A stretch of 64,000 nt of DNA from NCBI RefSeq assembly GCF_002802905.1, contig NZ_PEBK01000001.1, positions 186,001-250,000 of the forward strand, given 5' to 3'. This document shows positions 45,213 through 52,284 of the stretch, in pieces. Position numbers and translations under genes: made by a program. This DNA comes from Bifidobacterium simiarum. GTDB taxonomy: Bacteria > Actinomycetota > Actinomycetes > Actinomycetales > Bifidobacteriaceae. A model generated the notes under the pieces. That model searched no databases. It had not been told where the DNA came from and saw nothing but the letters and a program-made list of their open reading frames with translations. How positions within the stretch are numbered: the stretch's first letter is position 1; every line of letters starts with the position of its first letter.

Positions 45213-46091
45213 ATGACGGCGCTGTACATCGGATCGCATCTGTCCACGTCGGGCGGATGGCAGGCACTGCTGAAGCGCTCGAAGGACGAGGGCGGCTCCT
45301 CGTTCGCGTTCTTCCCGCGCTCGCCGTACGGCAAGCGGTCGAAATCCCTGACGCCCGAGGGCGCCGCGGACTTCGGTGAGACGCTGCGGGATCTGGGATA
45401 CGGCCCGTTGGTCGTGCACGCGCCGTACGTGTACAATCTCGCCGGCAAGGATGCAGCCAAGCGTGAGTTCGCCATGCAGGCGCTCGCTGAGGACATCCGG
45501 CTGCTGTCGCCGATCCGCGCCGCCGGTCAGGAGACGTATATCAACATCCATCCCGGCTCCCATGTGGGGCAGGGGAGCGAGACCGGCTGCCGGCTGATCG
45601 CCGAAGGGCTGAACCGGGTGTTCGATCTGCTGTCCGATCTCTATGCGGGGGACGGGCGTGCCGGTGTGCCGATCCTGCTGGAGACCATGGCGGGCAAGGG
45701 TACCGAATGCGGTCGCAGTTTCGAGGAGCTTGCGGGGATCATCGGTCAGGTGGACCATGCGGCCGGTCTGGGCGTGACCTTCGACACCTGTCATGTGTAT
45801 GACGCCGGATACGATCTGGTCGGCGATTTCGATGGCGTGAAGCATACGCTCGACGAGGTGATCGGTCTGGATAGGGTGAAGGCGATCCATGCCAACGATT
45901 CCCTGTTCGGCTTCGGATCGCATAAGGACCGTCATGCGAATATCGGCGAAGGCAAGCTGGGGGCCGGATTCTTCGAACGGTTGGTGAACGATCCGGATTT
46001 CGGACGGTTGCCGATGATTCTCGAGACGAAGGAAGTGACGCCGGATACGCATCGGGAGGAGATCGCGATGCTGCGTGGGATGGTGCGGTGA
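45213..46091 (+). CDS. nfo: Endonuclease IV (AP endonuclease)
   Basis: A 292-residue TIM-barrel enzyme that cleaves DNA at abasic sites. The zinc ligands fall in the expected motifs: GSHLSTSGGW, VHAPYVYNLA, INIHPGSH, LETMAGKGTE, FDTCHVYDAGYD, HANDS, GSHKDRHANIGEG and LETKEV. Full length for the family. GGGGGGA lies upstream of the ATG. It is a stand-alone gene between the GH43 operon and the small-peptide genes. After it, 46092-46344 shows no gene or clear terminator. Confidence 0.93.
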   Translation: MTALYIGSHLSTSGGWQALLKRSKDEGGSSFAFFPRSPYGKRSKSLTPEGAADFGETLRDLGYGPLVVHAPYVYNLAGKDAAKREFAMQALAEDIRLLSPIRAAGQETYINIHPGSHVGQGSETGCRLIAEGLNRVFDLLSDLYAGDGRAGVPILLETMAGKGTECGRSFEELAGIIGQVDHAAGLGVTFDTCHVYDAGYDLVGDFDGVKHTLDEVIGLDRVKAIHANDSLFGFGSHKDRHANIGEGKLGAGFFERLVNDPDFGRLPMILETKEVTPDTHREEIAMLRGMVR

Positions 46092-46344
46092 TGGAAGTGC
46101 ATGGCGGGCGACGTTGACCGCTGTCTCTTCTCTATCCGCAGACGTTGACCGTGCGAACGTGATCCGTTGCTGCGCGGCTTGTCGCTGCGCCGTTCGGTAC
46201 GGTATCCGGCCGTCTGCCGCCGGACTCATATGATGGCGATACCTGATCGCCGGTCGTTTTCCGCCGATCGTCGGTTTAGGCGACTTTCGGGGTGGTTTGC
46301 CGGGTTTATCGGAGATTGCTGGGTTTGTCGGGTTTGCCGACCGA

Positions 46345-46467
46345 TCAGCGGGCATCCTCGTCGAGGGCGGACTTGGCGATCTCCTGGTAGGTGCGGCCGT
46401 TGTAGCTGGTGAGCGAGGCGGCACCCATGAGGGCGAGGGTCTTCTTCATGCTGTTCTTGAAGTTCAT
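46345..46467 (-). CDS. Small peptide family, member 1 (40 aa)
   Basis: A 40-residue peptide starting MNFKNSMKKTLALMGAASLT and ending QEIAKSALDEDAR. AGGAG lies 6 nt before the ATG. It follows member 2 by 89 bp on the same strand and probably shares its transcript. The N-terminus matches members 2 and 3 (M[NS][LF]K[NK][SN]M, then ALxG), and the acidic/basic C-terminus ending in Arg is shared. No Cys, no cleavable signal; the first half could form an amphipathic helix. I recognise no known family. Confidence 0.75.
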   Translation of the reverse strand: MNFKNSMKKTLALMGAASLTSYNGRTYQEIAKSALDEDAR

Positions 46468-46556
46468 TGTTGCTCCTTGTGTTTGGTATCCGGTATTGGT
46501 ATCGGTTGGTGTTCGGTCTTGGTGACCGGGGATTATTCGGTGGCGGGCGCCGGGAT

Positions 46557-46676
46557 TCAGCGGGCGTCGCGGACCATGTCGATCATGGTGTCGCCGAGGT
46601 GCTGGGCGGAGGAGCTGTTCATGGTGGAGGCGCCGTAGAGGGCCAGACCGCGCAGCATGTTCTTCTTCAGGTTCAT
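46557..46676 (-). CDS. Small peptide family, member 2 (39 aa)
   Basis: A 39-residue peptide: MNLKKNMLRGLALYGAST at the N-terminus and TMIDMVRDAR at the end. AAGGAG lies 6-7 nt upstream of ATG 46676; frames extending further upstream have no ribosome site. The strongest similarity is to member 3 at 48461-48589 (LKxxMLRGxALYG). Its own promoter at 46762-46790 and a ~80-nt leader precede it. Function unknown. Confidence 0.8.
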   Translation of the reverse strand: MNLKKNMLRGLALYGASTMNSSSAQHLGDTMIDMVRDAR

Positions 46677-46761
46677 GATGATCTCCTTGTGATCGTGGTT
46701 TCGGCCGTGAGGCCGTTGCCTGTGGTTATCTGATGTCCGCCTTGTTTGGCTGACATGAATA

Positions 46762-46802
46762 ACCATAGTCCTTGCGACAGATTTGCGCAAGCGCTGGCGC
46801 AA
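46762..46802 (-). promoter_or_regulatory. Promoter of small peptides 2 and 1 with palindromic operator
   Basis: On the minus strand TTGCGC (46785-46790), 17 bp, TATGGT (46762-46767). A 20-bp near-palindrome TTGCGCAAGCGCTGGCGCAA (46783-46802; one mismatched pair) covers the -35, as expected for a repressor site. Confidence 0.8.
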
Positions 46803-46927
46803 TAAAACCTACCGATCGGTTGGTATTCGTGCGATCGCTCGGCGTGTCGCTGATTGGGGCTGGAAACGCTGGTATTGCAAGGGGATTGATAATTTGCCGA
46901 TATTGCGATGGGTGATTAGATCGTTCT

Positions 46928-46942
46928 ATTAACGTCGTTAAT
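46928..46942. promoter_or_regulatory. Orphan palindrome ATTAACGTCGTTAAT
   Basis: A 15-bp perfect palindrome (central base unpaired) in an AT-rich island of the 46803-47213 intergenic region. It resembles a LacI-type site but no gene with a clear start follows directly. The remaining bases to 47213 are GC-rich without a supported gene. Confidence 0.5.
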
Positions 46943-47213
46943 GAAGAGAAAATAAGAAAGCGTTGTCTCATGCTGTCTGGGTGTCATATGGCGGTGGTGG
47001 GGTCGTGGTGCGCGCGGCGACCCGGTCCGGGGAATTGCGGCAGTGCGGTGCGACCGTCGCCTCGTTCGCCGGATCCGGGCGATGGGGCCGCCGATGTTTG
47101 GGGACGGCCGTCCGATGGTGATCGTCGCGTCGGCGTGTTGGGGTCTCCGGGGCCGGAGGCCGTGGGTTTTTCGGACGTCGGTGATTAGCCGGGGCCCGCT
47201 TTTTCTTCAATAA

Positions 47214-47242
47214 TGAAAATGAATATCAATAACGTGTATACT
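47214..47242 (+). promoter_or_regulatory. Zur-like box and promoter of the metal-binding lipoprotein
   Basis: TGAAAATGAATATCA (47214-47228) resembles actinobacterial Zur/Fur-type boxes (TGAAAATGATTTTCA) at 13 of 15 positions. TATACT (47237-47242) is a good -10; a 17-bp spacer places the -35 on the box, so metal-dependent repression is likely. Confidence 0.65.
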
Positions 47243-47291
47243 GATGGATGCGAGCCCGGTTTCGGGACGACACAAGGTAGAAAAGCGAACT

Positions 47292-48224
47292 ATGGGAAGC
47301 TGGAAGAACATGACGTGGATGATGGGCATTCGACGGATGAGGACCGTACTGGCCGCGGGATGCGCGATGGCGGTGGTCGCCGGGATGGCGGCCTGCGGAT
47401 CCGGCGCCTCGTCGTCGCAGAAGGATTCGGGTGACGGCATTGCGGTGGTGGCCAGCATCAACCAGTGGGGTTCGGTCGCCAGGGATCTCGGCGGGGACAA
47501 GGTCGAGGTGCGGTCGATCATGACGAGCACCAACGTCGAGGCCCATGATTACGAGCCGACGTCCTCCGACATCGCCGCCTTCGGCAAGGCCGATGTGGCC
47601 GTGGTGAACGGCGCCGACTATGACTCATGGGCGTCCAAGGCCGCGGCCGGCACCAAGGCGACTGTGGTGGATGCCGCCAAGACGGATGGCATCAAGGCTG
47701 GCGACAATCCGCACGTCTGGTTCTCGAAGGACGTGCGCGAGAAGACCGCCGACGCCATCACCGCCGCCTACGAGCAGGCCATGCCCGAGCAGAAGGACTA
47801 CTTCGAGCAGCGACACAAGGCGTGGGAGGCCCGGGAGCAAAAGGTCGAAGACAAGATCACGGCGGCCAAGGCCAAGACCGAAGGCATGCCGTATGCGGCG
47901 AGCGAATCCGTGGCGTGGTATCTCGCCGACGATCTCGGCATGACCGACGCCACCCCCTCCGGCTACAGGAACGCCTCCGCCAACGAAAGCGAACCGTCTC
48001 CGGCCGACGTCAAGCAGTTCGTCGATCTGCTGAAGGCGGGGAAGCCGAAGGCGTTCGTACTCAACACCCAGGAGGCCAACGACACCACCAAGCAGCTTGA
48101 GGCCGCCGCGTCCGAAGGCAAGGTTCCGGTCGTCGGCCTCACCGAGCAGATGCCGAAGGACTATGACGACCTGACCGACTGGATGGGCGCTCTGGTCGAT
48201 GATTTCACCGCCGCGGTGAAATAG
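47292..48224 (+). CDS. Orphan zinc/manganese ABC substrate-binding lipoprotein (ZnuA-like)
   Basis: A 310-residue lipoprotein: lipobox VAGMAAC near residue 35, then the cluster A-I binding fold. Metal ligands are suggested by NVEAHDYEPTSSDI and DNPHVWFSKDVR (His), with a typical long central helix (EKTADAITAAYEQAMPEQ). The start is uncertain; 47292, 47310, 47319, 47322 and 47337 are in frame and none has an ideal ribosome site. No permease or ATPase gene is adjacent, so it must work with components encoded elsewhere. A Zur-like box overlaps the promoter. Confidence 0.85.
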   Translation: MGSWKNMTWMMGIRRMRTVLAAGCAMAVVAGMAACGSGASSSQKDSGDGIAVVASINQWGSVARDLGGDKVEVRSIMTSTNVEAHDYEPTSSDIAAFGKADVAVVNGADYDSWASKAAAGTKATVVDAAKTDGIKAGDNPHVWFSKDVREKTADAITAAYEQAMPEQKDYFEQRHKAWEAREQKVEDKITAAKAKTEGMPYAASESVAWYLADDLGMTDATPSGYRNASANESEPSPADVKQFVDLLKAGKPKAFVLNTQEANDTTKQLEAAASEGKVPVVGLTEQMPKDYDDLTDWMGALVDDFTAAVK

Positions 48225-48241
48225 GGAATTCACTGTTTCGC

Positions 48242-48275
48242 GTTCACTCTTTTCGGGCGTCCGGAAAGAGTGAAC
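48242..48275. repeat. Hairpin repeat TTCACTCTTT / AAAGAGTGAA, copy 1
   Basis: An 11-bp stem (GTTCACTCTTT with AAAGAGTGAAC) 17 bp after the stop of the metal-binding lipoprotein. It could terminate that gene although no T run follows. Confidence 0.75.
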
Positions 48276-48357
48276 CGTTTGTTGTTCGGGTTCACAGGCA
48301 ATGGTCCGTGATGGCGGCGAGTCGTGTGCGACTGTGTGCGATGTCGTGCGATTCGAA

Positions 48358-48390
48358 TTCACTCTTTTGCGGACCTTGCCAAAGAGTGAA
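48358..48390. repeat. Hairpin repeat TTCACTCTTT / AAAGAGTGAA, copy 2
   Basis: The same stem sequence as at 48242-48275 with a different loop (TGCGGACCTTGCC), 116 bp further on. It lies just beyond the terminator of small peptide 3. Confidence 0.75.
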
Positions 48391-48400
48391 CGACAAGAAT

Positions 48401-48425
48401 AAAAAAGGCAGACCCCGTTGTCTGC
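48401..48425 (-). terminator. Terminator of small peptide 3
   Basis: On the minus strand GCAGAC and GTCTGC pair around AACGGG and are followed by CTTTTTT. It lies 36 bp after the stop codon, which supports the peptide gene as a real transcription unit. Confidence 0.85.
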
Positions 48426-48460
48426 ATCCATATGTGGGTTTTGGATGTGGTGGCTGGAGC

Positions 48461-48589
48461 TTAGCGCTCTTCCTTGGCGATCTCGATGATCGTGTCGTTC
48501 ATGGTCTTGTTGGCGAAGCCCATGGTGCCGGCCATCTTGGCGCTGCCGTAGAGGGCCATTCCGCGAAGCATGGAGTTCTTGAGAGACAT
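48461..48589 (-). CDS. Small peptide family, member 3 (42 aa)
   Basis: A 42-residue peptide starting MSLKNSMLRGMALYGSAKMA and ending DTIIEIAKEER. AAAGG lies upstream of the ATG at 48589, with a ~100-nt leader from a strong promoter. It has its own terminator, so the unit is complete. The promoter contains TGAAACCGGTTTCA, the same core as the operators of the MFS and GH28 genes. Function unknown. Small proteins co-regulated with sugar genes can modulate transporters (as SgrT does in enterobacteria), but there is no sequence similarity to that protein. Confidence 0.82.
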   Translation of the reverse strand: MSLKNSMLRGMALYGSAKMAGTMGFANKTMNDTIIEIAKEER

Positions 48590-48698
48590 GATGTTCACCT
48601 TTCCTTATGCTGATTGATATTGACTGCTGCCGAAGGGCGAGGCCCTTGCCGGGGTTCATTGGGATCCCCGTTCCGGTTCCCTTTCCTTCGACGCCTTC

Positions 48699-48727
48699 AA
48701 TATAGCTCTTGAAACCGGTTTCATCAA
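48699..48727 (-). promoter_or_regulatory. Promoter of small peptide 3 with embedded LacI-type operator
   Basis: On the minus strand TTGATG (48722-48727), 17-bp spacer, TATATT (48699-48704). The perfect palindrome TGAAACCGGTTTCA (48710-48723) fills the spacer and touches the -35. Confidence 0.9.
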
Positions 48728-48752
48728 CTATTGCCGGATATTGCCCTGCTTG

Positions 48753-48785
48753 GACCGTGCCAATAGGTAGACCATTGGCACGGTC
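48753..48785. terminator. Hairpin downstream of lacI 2
   Basis: GACCGTGCCAAT and ATTGGCACGGTC form a perfect 12-bp stem around AGGTAGACC, 31 bp after the lacI 2 stop. There is no T run. Confidence 0.65.
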
Positions 48786-48816
48786 AATGCCATGAGCCGT
48801 CACGCAACACGCCGTG

Positions 48817-49851
48817 TCATCGGTTTCTCAGACTGGAGCTGCGCATGGCGAGCCGGTAGCCCACGACGATGCGTTCCGGTGGCACCTCGGTTCCTCGCCG
48901 CTTCGCCTCGATGCGTTCGATCAGTCGGTCCAGTGCCCGTCGTGCGATCTCCTTGGTGTCGATGGACACCGAGGTCAGCGGTGGCGTCGTGTACTGATCG
49001 GTGGCGATGCCGTCGAAGCTCGCCACGGCCACGTCATTCGGCACGTCCAGACCGCATTCGGCGAGTCCGCGAAGCACGCCGGGCGCGAAATGATCGGTGA
49101 TGCAGAAGATGCCGTCGAACGGTACGTCGGAATCCACGATGTCATGCACGCACCGACGGGCCTCCTCGTTCGACCATGCGATGGGTCGTACCTGACGCCG
49201 TCCGAGGGGGATGCCCGCTTCGTCGCACGCCTGCATGCAGCCGAGCAGTCGACGTTCCGCGGGGGAGCTGGAGTGGCCGATATCCCTTGGCTCGCGGTAG
49301 TCGGTGCCGATCACGAGGAGGTTCGAGCATCCCTGTTCGATCAGATGACGGGTCGCCTCATAGGCGCCTTCGGTGCAGGGGGTGGCGATGGTGTCGAATC
49401 GTCGGTCGTACTGGGTGGAATCGAAGATGATGGCGGGAATCCGCTCGTCGATGCCGGCGATGGTTGTCTCCGGCATGGCGGGGGAGCAGAGCAGTACGCC
49501 GTCGCATAGCTGGGTCATGATGTCGTGCGACATCGTGTATTCGTAGGACTGGGATCGGCGGGTCTGCTGGACGATGGTCTGGTAGCCGCGCGCCGCGGCG
49601 GCGTCGCTGAAGTCCGCGGCGAGCTGCGCGGGGAAGAGATTGTCCAGATCGACGGCCGCGAACCCCAGAATGCCGCTTTTGCCGGAGCTGAGCCGTTTCG
49701 CCGACAGATTGATGGTGTAGTTGAGCTTCCGTGCGGCTCGGAGCACCTTTTCGGCGGTTTTGGGACTGACGTTGGTTTTGCCGTTGATGGCGTTGGAGGC
49801 GGTCATCCGTGAGACTCCGGCCTCCCGGGCCACATCGTCGAGTGTGGTCAT
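48817..49851 (-). CDS. LacI-family transcriptional regulator 2
   Basis: A 344-residue repressor. The DNA-binding head is TTLDDVAREAGVSRMTASNA with hinge NLSAKRLSSGKSG; the effector domain follows (GILGFAAVDLDNLFPAQL, DGVLLCSPAM, DVAVASFDGIATDQYTTPPL). GGAGG lies 5 nt before the ATG. It is divergent from the GH31-MFS operon, whose promoter carries a perfect 18-bp palindrome, so that operon is its probable target. Its head differs from that of lacI 1, in line with the different operator. Confidence 0.9.
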   Translation of the reverse strand: MTTLDDVAREAGVSRMTASNAINGKTNVSPKTAEKVLRAARKLNYTINLSAKRLSSGKSGILGFAAVDLDNLFPAQLAADFSDAAAARGYQTIVQQTRRSQSYEYTMSHDIMTQLCDGVLLCSPAMPETTIAGIDERIPAIIFDSTQYDRRFDTIATPCTEGAYEATRHLIEQGCSNLLVIGTDYREPRDIGHSSSPAERRLLGCMQACDEAGIPLGRRQVRPIAWSNEEARRCVHDIVDSDVPFDGIFCITDHFAPGVLRGLAECGLDVPNDVAVASFDGIATDQYTTPPLTSVSIDTKEIARRALDRLIERIEAKRRGTEVPPERIVVGYRLAMRSSSLRNR

Positions 49852-50045
49852 CGATCCTCCTGTTCTGCTTGCGGCGTTCCGGCTTCCGGGCGGGCGTATG
49901 CGGCCCGTCGCCGGCGATCGGCATCCATATTGCTCTTATTCTATGCTTTGTCGTTACTATCGTTGTATCGATAAATACAATAAAGTCTGCTTAATTGCTT
50001 ATTTTGCATAGTTTTATTAGTAACACTCTCTAAATAAACACCTAT
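49852..50045. other. AT-rich intergenic island
   Basis: Much lower GC than its surroundings. It holds the inverted repeat TTGTAT-N6-ATACAA (49963-49980), a possible second regulator site for the divergent lacI 2 promoter. Confidence 0.5.
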
Positions 50046-50075
50046 TTGATGATTGAAAATTGTAGCGCTACAATT
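50046..50075 (+). promoter_or_regulatory. GH31 promoter with LacI-type operator
   Basis: TTGATG (50046-50051), 17 bp, TACAAT (50069-50074). The 18-bp perfect palindrome AATTGTAGCGCTACAATT (50058-50075) covers the spacer and -10. A leader of ~110 nt precedes the start codon. Confidence 0.92.
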
Positions 50076-50189
50076 CAAATACATCGAGCGAACGGTGAGT
50101 TCGCTATCCATCAACAACGACGTCAGAACAACGTCGGGCACGCATCGGCACAGCGGCCGTGTATGACCGACGGGGAAGAGGTGATCGGC

Positions 50190-52280
50190 ATGGTGCTTTC
50201 GACGTTTTCCGTGGAAGGCAATTCATTGCTATGGACCGGGAAAGGCGAATATCTGCGCATCGACCCATGCGGGCCCGACGGCGTACGCGTCCGATCCTCC
50301 CGCACTCCGATCGATGTCGAGGACCCCAATGATTCCAACGGGAATCGTCATTCGTCGCTGTCGGCCCTGCTGCCGGGTTTCGTGGCGGAGCCGCAGCGGG
50401 CCACGGTGAGCATCGACGAGACCGCACATACGGCGACCCTGGTCAACGGTGGGATCACCGTCCGTGCGGAAGTCGAGATGTATACGTACTCATGTCGGCT
50501 GAGCTTCTTCGACACCGGTGGAGAGCTGCTGTTTGCGGAGCAATCCCGAGGTGGAGCGCTACAACGACGCTCCCGCCATCTGAGGCCGCGCCTCGGCGGC
50601 GACTTCTCCGCCGAGGTCACCTTCGAGGCCGATCCGGAGGAACGCCTCTACGGCATGGGCGAATACCAGCAGAACATCCTGAACCTCAAGGGCTGCGAGC
50701 TCGAACTCGCCCACCGCAACTCGCAGGCGTCCATCCCGTTCGTCGTGTCGTCGAAGGGCTACGGGTTCCTGTGGAACAATCCGGCCATCGGATCCGTGGC
50801 CTTCGCCAGGAACCATACGCGATGGAGCGCCGAATCCACCAAGGCCATCGACTACTGGGTTACCGCGGGCGACTCCTACGCCGACATCATGCGCCGCTAC
50901 GCCGACGCCACCGGTCATGCGCCGAACATGCCCGAATGGGGACTCGGCTTCTGGCAGTGCAAGCTGCGCTACTGGAACCAGCGGCAGCTGCTGGAGACCG
51001 CCCGCGAGTTCAAACGCCGCAACATCCCCATCGACGTCATCGTCATCGACTTCTTCCACTGGCCGCACATGGGGGACTTCCGCTTCGAGGACGAGTTCTG
51101 GCCCGACCCCAAGGCCATGTGCGACGAACTGCACGACATGGGCATCAAGCTCATGGTCTCCGTCTGGCCGCAGATCGGCCTCGACTCCGAGAACCATGCC
51201 GAGATGAACGCCAGGAACCTGCTGGTGGCCAGCGAGCGCGGACAGAACATCGGCATGATGTTCGAAGGCCCCAGCCAGTTCTACGACGCCACCAACCCCG
51301 AGGCCCGCGACTACGTGTGGGACAAGTGCAGGGCGAACTACGCGGACAAGGGCGTGGACGCCTTCTGGCTGGACGAGGACGAACCCGAGTTCGCGCCCTA
51401 CGACTTCGACGGCTTCCGTTATCAGGCCGGACCGGTGCTGCAGGCGGGCAACATCTATCCGCGCGAGCACTGTCGCGGCTTCTACGAGCACATGGTCGCC
51501 GAAGGGCGCGAAGGCGACATCGTTAACCTCACCCGGTGCGCATGGGCTGGCACCCAGCGGTACGGCGCCCTCGTGTGGTCCGGCGACGTGCACCCCACCT
51601 TCGCCGACTTTGCCCGCCAGATCACCTGTGGCATCCATCTGGGCATGGCCGGCATCCCATGGTTCACCACCGACATGGGCGGGTTCCTCGACGGCGACAT
51701 CAACTCGCCGGCATACCGCGAACTGCTCGCCCGCTGGTGCGCGTTCTCCTGCTTCAGCCCGGTGATGCGCAACCACGGCGACCGCAGCGACCACGAGGCT
51801 CCCGGCCGCAACGAATACGGCAAGGAGGACGTGCGGGCCGCGGACGGCAGCCATCGCTGCCACAGCGGTGCCGACAACGAACCGTGGAGCTACGGCGAGG
51901 ACATGGAACGGATCTTCCGCAAGTACATCGCCATCCGCGAATCGCTGCGCCCGTATCTGCGCGAACTGTTCGACGAGGCGCACGAATCCGGCCAGCCGCT
52001 GATGCGCGGCCTGTTCTACGAGTTCCCCGACGACGGTCGTGCCGGCGACATCGCCGACGAATACCTGCTCGGCCCGGACCTGCTCGTCGCCCCCGTGACG
52101 ACCGCCGGAGCCACGGAACGCGAGGTGTACCTGCCCGGCGGGCCGGACGTGGGCTGGACCGACGTGCGTACCGGCGAAACCCACGCCGGAGGCTCCACGG
52201 TGAGCGTGCCGGCCCCGATCGATGAGATTCCCGTCTTCGCGCGCGACGGCCGCGACCACGGACTGAACGGAAGGATGTAG
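50190..52280 (+). CDS. Glycoside hydrolase family 31 (alpha-glucosidase / alpha-xylosidase type)
   Basis: A 696-residue enzyme. The N-terminal beta-sandwich includes ERLYGMGEYQQNILNLKG; the (beta/alpha)8 barrel has FWLDEDEPEF with the nucleophile Asp, and GALVWSGDVHPTF with the acid/base Asp; FSPVMRNHGDR and PYLRELFDEAHE follow. The start ATG 50190 is preceded by GAAGAGG; ATGs further upstream have no ribosome site. No signal peptide, so it acts on imported oligosaccharides. Four bases separate it from the MFS gene. Whether it releases xylose or glucose cannot be told from the sequence. Confidence 0.9.
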   Translation: MVLSTFSVEGNSLLWTGKGEYLRIDPCGPDGVRVRSSRTPIDVEDPNDSNGNRHSSLSALLPGFVAEPQRATVSIDETAHTATLVNGGITVRAEVEMYTYSCRLSFFDTGGELLFAEQSRGGALQRRSRHLRPRLGGDFSAEVTFEADPEERLYGMGEYQQNILNLKGCELELAHRNSQASIPFVVSSKGYGFLWNNPAIGSVAFARNHTRWSAESTKAIDYWVTAGDSYADIMRRYADATGHAPNMPEWGLGFWQCKLRYWNQRQLLETAREFKRRNIPIDVIVIDFFHWPHMGDFRFEDEFWPDPKAMCDELHDMGIKLMVSVWPQIGLDSENHAEMNARNLLVASERGQNIGMMFEGPSQFYDATNPEARDYVWDKCRANYADKGVDAFWLDEDEPEFAPYDFDGFRYQAGPVLQAGNIYPREHCRGFYEHMVAEGREGDIVNLTRCAWAGTQRYGALVWSGDVHPTFADFARQITCGIHLGMAGIPWFTTDMGGFLDGDINSPAYRELLARWCAFSCFSPVMRNHGDRSDHEAPGRNEYGKEDVRAADGSHRCHSGADNEPWSYGEDMERIFRKYIAIRESLRPYLRELFDEAHESGQPLMRGLFYEFPDDGRAGDIADEYLLGPDLLVAPVTTAGATEREVYLPGGPDVGWTDVRTGETHAGGSTVSVPAPIDEIPVFARDGRDHGLNGRM

Positions 52281-52284
52281 GACC

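Noticed and set aside
46345-46676. Small peptides as lanthipeptide or other modified-peptide precursors
   Set aside because: They lack Cys, have no GG-type leader cleavage site and no modification or export enzyme is adjacent.
46969-47210. Pro/Arg-rich 80-codon frame between the small peptides and the metal lipoprotein, and an overlapping one on the other strand
   Set aside because: Composition reflects the GC-rich DNA read in a shadow frame. No ribosome site, promoter or recognisable domain.
47292-48224. Complete zinc ABC importer locus
   Set aside because: Only the binding protein is present; neighbours are small peptides and a LacI regulator.
49963-49980. Second operator for lacI 2 (TTGTAT-N6-ATACAA)
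   Set aside because: Half-site spacing differs from the perfect palindrome at 50058-50075, so it is mentioned only as a possible site in the intergenic entry.
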